Part shown: piece after piece, positions 61,000 to 64,000 of the stretch
Layout of the letters: each line of letters starts with the position of its first letter
Position numbering within the stretch: the first letter of the stretch is position 1
Assembly (NCBI GenBank): GCA_026874595.1
Contig: CM049311.1
Span: 62,393,453 to 62,457,452, forward strand
Reading direction: 5' to 3'
DNA length: 64,000 nt
Origin: Sipunculus nudus
Taxonomy: Eukaryota; Annelida; Sipuncula; Golfingiida; Sipunculidae
Program-made: the position numbers and the translations under genes
Notes under the pieces: generated by a model
Told to the model about the DNA's origin: nothing
The model's database searches: none
The model's input: the letters and a program-made list of their open reading frames with translations, nothing else

Positions 61000-61931
61000 T
61001 CAGTAAAGAACATTCTGCAACATCTTGTTGCCTTCATCAGCTTGTTGAAGACCTGTGGGGATGTGTCATGTGACATTAACACTTTGTTTCTATTGAAATC
61101 AGGGCACATGTCCAAATCCCATAAATCCCAAATCTATGTATTTGCATGTAATGAAAGAAATCTGTCCATAAGTTTTTGACTTATAATGCTCATAGTACTG
61201 TCAAGTGGCAATGATTGGGGTATTAAAAGGCGCAAAAACAAGAAAAGGATAATAGGTGGCATAACCAGAGTCCCGTACACGACAACGCTATCCAAGATCT
61301 TGATTTTTTATCAATCCATGCAAGATTTCTTGAGATATTTGAGAATTTGTGTGATTTTCCCAAAAAATGGATCTATTCAAGGTCAAGGCCACTTTCCAAG
61401 TAAAGGTCATGATCTCATTTTAAATAGGCTTCGTCCCCTAACCCATATCTATGCACAAGTCAAGCCATGAACCATAGTTCCCCTGACTTTGTCTGGGGAT
61501 ACAAACAATGTTTCTACATTTTACACTTCTGTGATTCAAGAAATGTACATCTGCATGTTCTTACTGGATGGAATCTACTTATCAACTTTATTGACACTGC
61601 ACTCAAACAAAACACTACAAACTGGTCAAGACAGTATCATTCAGAAATACTCCAGAAATAGTGGTATTAGAAAACCTTACAGCCATTTACCAAACATCAT
61701 TGGGAACACATAAACCCTTGTTGGGACAGAAAACACAAACTCTATCTCAACTGAATAGTTACAAAACATGATCACTGATCAGGAACACAACTATGGTATG
61801 ATATAAAGTATTTACTGATTTCATTTTCATTGACAGCATGGAAAAAAATATTTATTAATTTTCATATTTAACCTTCTGTATAAATCATTTTAACTATTTC
61901 TTAAACAAATATTTCATATAACAATACTTAC
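61000..61931. other. Intron sequence, nothing recognised
   Basis: No exon. Short + frames at 61186-61470 and 61467-61713 lack any support. A patch near 61245-61440 (GGTGGCATAACCAGAGTCCC then CAAGGTCAAGGCCACTTTCC) looks like a decayed dispersed repeat. Confidence 0.4.
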
Positions 61932-62213
61932 CCACAGGAGAAGATTTTTGTTCTGAAAGTGGATCTTTTGGTGGTGCAGTAAATCCTGATTGGCTGGCTG
62001 GTCTGACACTGGTTGCTGATTGACTAATGCCAGCATGCTCCACAGGTCTGACAGGTTCACTAATTGGCTGATCAATTGGTGAAGAAGATCTGATTGGCTG
62101 AAACTCAAGCTTGTTAGGGTCAACTGTTTTGTTCAGACTGTGGACTGACTGATTTGGACTCTTATCTTCTGATATTTCTTCAGTTTCTAAGCCAGGTTGT
62201 ATTATATCTTGAA
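61932..62213 (-). CDS. Coiled-coil gene, exon 3: Ser/Pro/Gln-rich region
   Basis: Acceptor TTTTTTTTATTAAACAG, donor CCTGTGG|GTAAGT; 282 nt, split codons on both sides. It opens V-QDIIQPGLETEEISEDKS and includes EFQPIRSSSPIDQPISEPVR, then HAGISQSATSVRPASQSGFT, ending PKDPLSEQKSSPVG. No domain recognised; composition suggests a disordered linker with possible SP phosphorylation sites. Confidence 0.88.
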
Positions 62214-62774
62214 CTGTTTAATAAAAAAAAATCATAATATTGAAAATTCAATTTATTTTTCTGAATTTATTTATTGAAGAGTATAATGATAATATAAATC
62301 TTGGCTTGCAGCATCAATGGAGCATATACAAATGGAGAAAAAGAATGTGAACAAGCAAGGACAACAGACATGACATAATATGTAATTTACCTATTGCAGT
62401 TTCAACATGCCAGTTAATTTAAATATTCTATTAAATCAACCAAAATATGAAATAGTCATTCTTTTCATACACAAAATGTTACAAATATATAATGAAACAT
62501 TGCATCTACGCTGCTGCAACAGTTAACGTTGTCAACATGGCAGGGTTTTAATTTTTCTTTTTACTTTCCATCACAATTTTAACAAAATACATTTGACAAT
62601 TAAATGTTTTTCATCTGTTAGGTGCAATTTGAGGATTTTTCCAGAAGAAGAATAGCTAGAGTCCCTGCCTGTCAGTGCCTGAAAATCATAAAATATGCCA
62701 TGCATTTTAAATGATAAAGCTTGGATTCAGCAGTCATTTGATAACAACGATATGCAAAGCCAAGATTTACATAC

Positions 62775-63026
62775 CAGAGATTGATTCCACTCCAGTTGGT
62801 GGGGTACTTGGTCTTGACCTCTTTGCATCTTCTAGGTCGTCATTAATGGCACTTCTTTCAGAAGGTGTGCGTGAACGACTGCGAGACTTGGCACGAGAGC
62901 TGCCTGGACTTGACTTGCGACTACGAGGTGTGGAGTGACCAGAACCAATGGATTGTCTGGACGTCCTCGAGTCCTTCCCTGCTGATGGACTGGGTGTTTT
63001 CTCCCATGCTTTGCTTGGTGGCTTAT
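62775..63026 (-). CDS. Coiled-coil gene, exon 2: Ser/Arg-rich region
   Basis: Acceptor TATGTTTACTAG, donor ATCTCTG|GTATGT; 252 nt. After a split Asp codon it reads KPPSKAWEKTPSPSAGKDSR, TSRQSIGSGHSTPRSRKSSP, GSSRAKSRSRSRTPSERS, then INDDLEDAKRSRPSTPPTGV. RS dipeptides and SP/TP sites resemble phosphorylated, disordered microtubule- or RNA-associated segments, but are too low in complexity to name a family. Confidence 0.88.
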
Positions 63027-63211
63027 CTAGTAAACATAAACAGATGAAAGACAGTTAGTAATTTGTCTCATTTACAGGTTTTTCATATGCCCTTCTCAGA
63101 CAAAATGTATTTATCTTAGGAGCTTCATGCATAATTTAATGACAAATTTTAATGAAGTGATGTAGTCCCAAAGCCTATTTCTTTACTTTTTTCTTTACTT
63201 AGATCCATTAC

Positions 63212-63274
63212 CTGTGGATGGTGACGTGATGAAACTGTCAAAACCATGATAATCAATGATAATGGTAGAATTTT
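63212..63274 (-). CDS. Coiled-coil gene, exon 1 in window (probable)
   Basis: Acceptor GGATTATCCACTCCAG, donor TCCACAG|GTAATG; 63 nt. Encodes NSTIIIDYHGFDSFITSPST with split codons at both ends; the last base joins the next exon to give Asp-Lys. The phase pattern (one base carried over) matches exons 2 and 3. The open frame continues upstream past the acceptor, so the true start of this exon could lie further upstream. More 5' exons are expected beyond the window. Confidence 0.65.
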
Positions 63275-63469
63275 CTGGAGTGGATAATCCAGAGAACAAA
63301 ATCAGTTCACAGAAGAACCATGCTTCCATGATTATAATATTTTCTCTAGCACTAAGATAAAATTTGAAATTTGCAATGAAGTTATGTAACAAAATACGGA
63401 TTTGTCAGTGTGTAAATGAGCATGTTGACAGTTCATTTCTAGATCATTTGACCAAAAACAAATAGAAAC

Positions 63470-63725
63470 TAGTGGCCCATGGGCCATGACCCTCAGTTGA
63501 ATTCAAAGAATGTTGAACAATGAGCAAAATGACTGCCAAAGTGCAAACAAATCATGAATTTTGTGAAAAGTCCTTAAAAATGGGTTTCAGTGGGTTTTTG
63601 GACAGATGACAGATGACATTTGGAGGTCCTTAAATAGAAAAAAAATGCATAAAAATTTGAAAAAAAAATATATGTAGTGCCACCAGTCTGCAGGAACTGA
63701 TGAAACACTCCATGATCAATATATA
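63470..63725 (+). mobile_element. Truncated family A copy
   Basis: Start CTAGTGGCCCATGGGCCATG ACCCTCAGTTGAATT. One monomer start (TGCCACCAGTCTGCAGGAAC near 63678) and CACTCCATGATCAATAT are present, then the sequence changes abruptly at about 63725. The 3' end is missing, replaced by another repeat. Confidence 0.7.
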
Positions 63726-64000
63726 CCGTAAATCTTGTTTTTATGGCCGCACGTCTATTTATAGCCGCACCCTGAGTTTGCAACGTCTCTTAAAGGAGCT
63801 CCCACTGAGGTCCAAATACCCAAAACCCCCCTAAAGGCCGCACCCCGACTCCGTCTCTGGCCTGATGGGTAAGATAATTAGTTGCACGTAGCAAAATAAA
63901 TCACGACATAGCTGCTTTAATGAAGACTAGAATAAAAAAGTATTAATTACAGAGGTTAAATATGTTGGCAGATTACGTATATTAAACATATTTAACTCTC
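63726..64000. repeat. Unidentified repeat-like sequence running off the window
   Basis: Begins ACCGTAAATCTTGTTTTTAT then GGCCGCACGTCTATTTATAG CCGCACC. GGCCGCAC recurs within 100 bases in a pattern typical of a transposon edge. It replaces the end of the family A element and continues past the window. No coding sequence seen. Confidence 0.4.

Overview
The window is metazoan nuclear DNA, most likely from a mollusc and probably a bivalve. Evidence: split genes with GT-AG introns; an AT-rich background packed with short non-autonomous transposons that carry internal tandem repeats (an organisation I know from bivalve 'pearl'/Helitron-type elements); and a synaptotagmin C2B sequence closest to protostome synaptotagmin 1. 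Species was not determined.

Layout. Two genes converge tail to tail. On the + strand, positions 6494-12359 hold the last exons of a synaptotagmin 1 gene (C2B domain). Two 134-nt versions of the middle C2B exon lie in series (7790-7923 and 10144-10277), with the same splice phases, so they look mutually exclusive. The N-terminus, membrane anchor and C2A domain are not seen and should lie left of the window. On the - strand, positions 63274 down to 30103 hold the C-terminal part of a large gene that I could assemble exon by exon with every splice phase agreeing: 18 exons (three of them microexons of 21-30 nt), 797 residues plus stop. It has a Ser/Arg-rich segment, Pro/Lys-rich linkers, a long Glu/Arg/Lys coiled coil and a short conserved-looking C-terminal motif (TKPWVFSYY). 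I do not recognise it firmly; a KIAA2012-like or MAP7-like coiled-coil protein is the nearest guess.

Between the genes (about 12.4-30.1 kb) no convincing gene is seen: probable 3' UTRs, a large near-perfect hairpin (17649-17839), a tRNA-derived SINE, microsatellites and a CpG-richer stretch with CRE and CCAAT motifs. The introns of both genes are full of repeats: family A (start GACCCATGGGTCATGACGCTCAGC, written in the entries in parts, end CAGCTGAGCTAA; about 340-bp internal monomers), family B (inverted ends GCGAACCTGTG; 2.4 and 3.6 kb copies, one interrupted by a family A relative), a Helitron-like element between the two alternative synaptotagmin exons, and two copies of a tRNA-derived SINE.

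Most unusual signal: in the - strand gene, two 5' splice sites have been tandemly multiplied. One is a 45-bp minisatellite of about 27 units (58850-60061) whose unit is the end of an exon plus the start of its intron, giving about 14 CAG|GT junctions. The other is three copies of a 25-bp unit (50656-50706), with two perfect nuclear-receptor DR1 sites within and beside it. No function is proven for either; both can be checked with RNA data.
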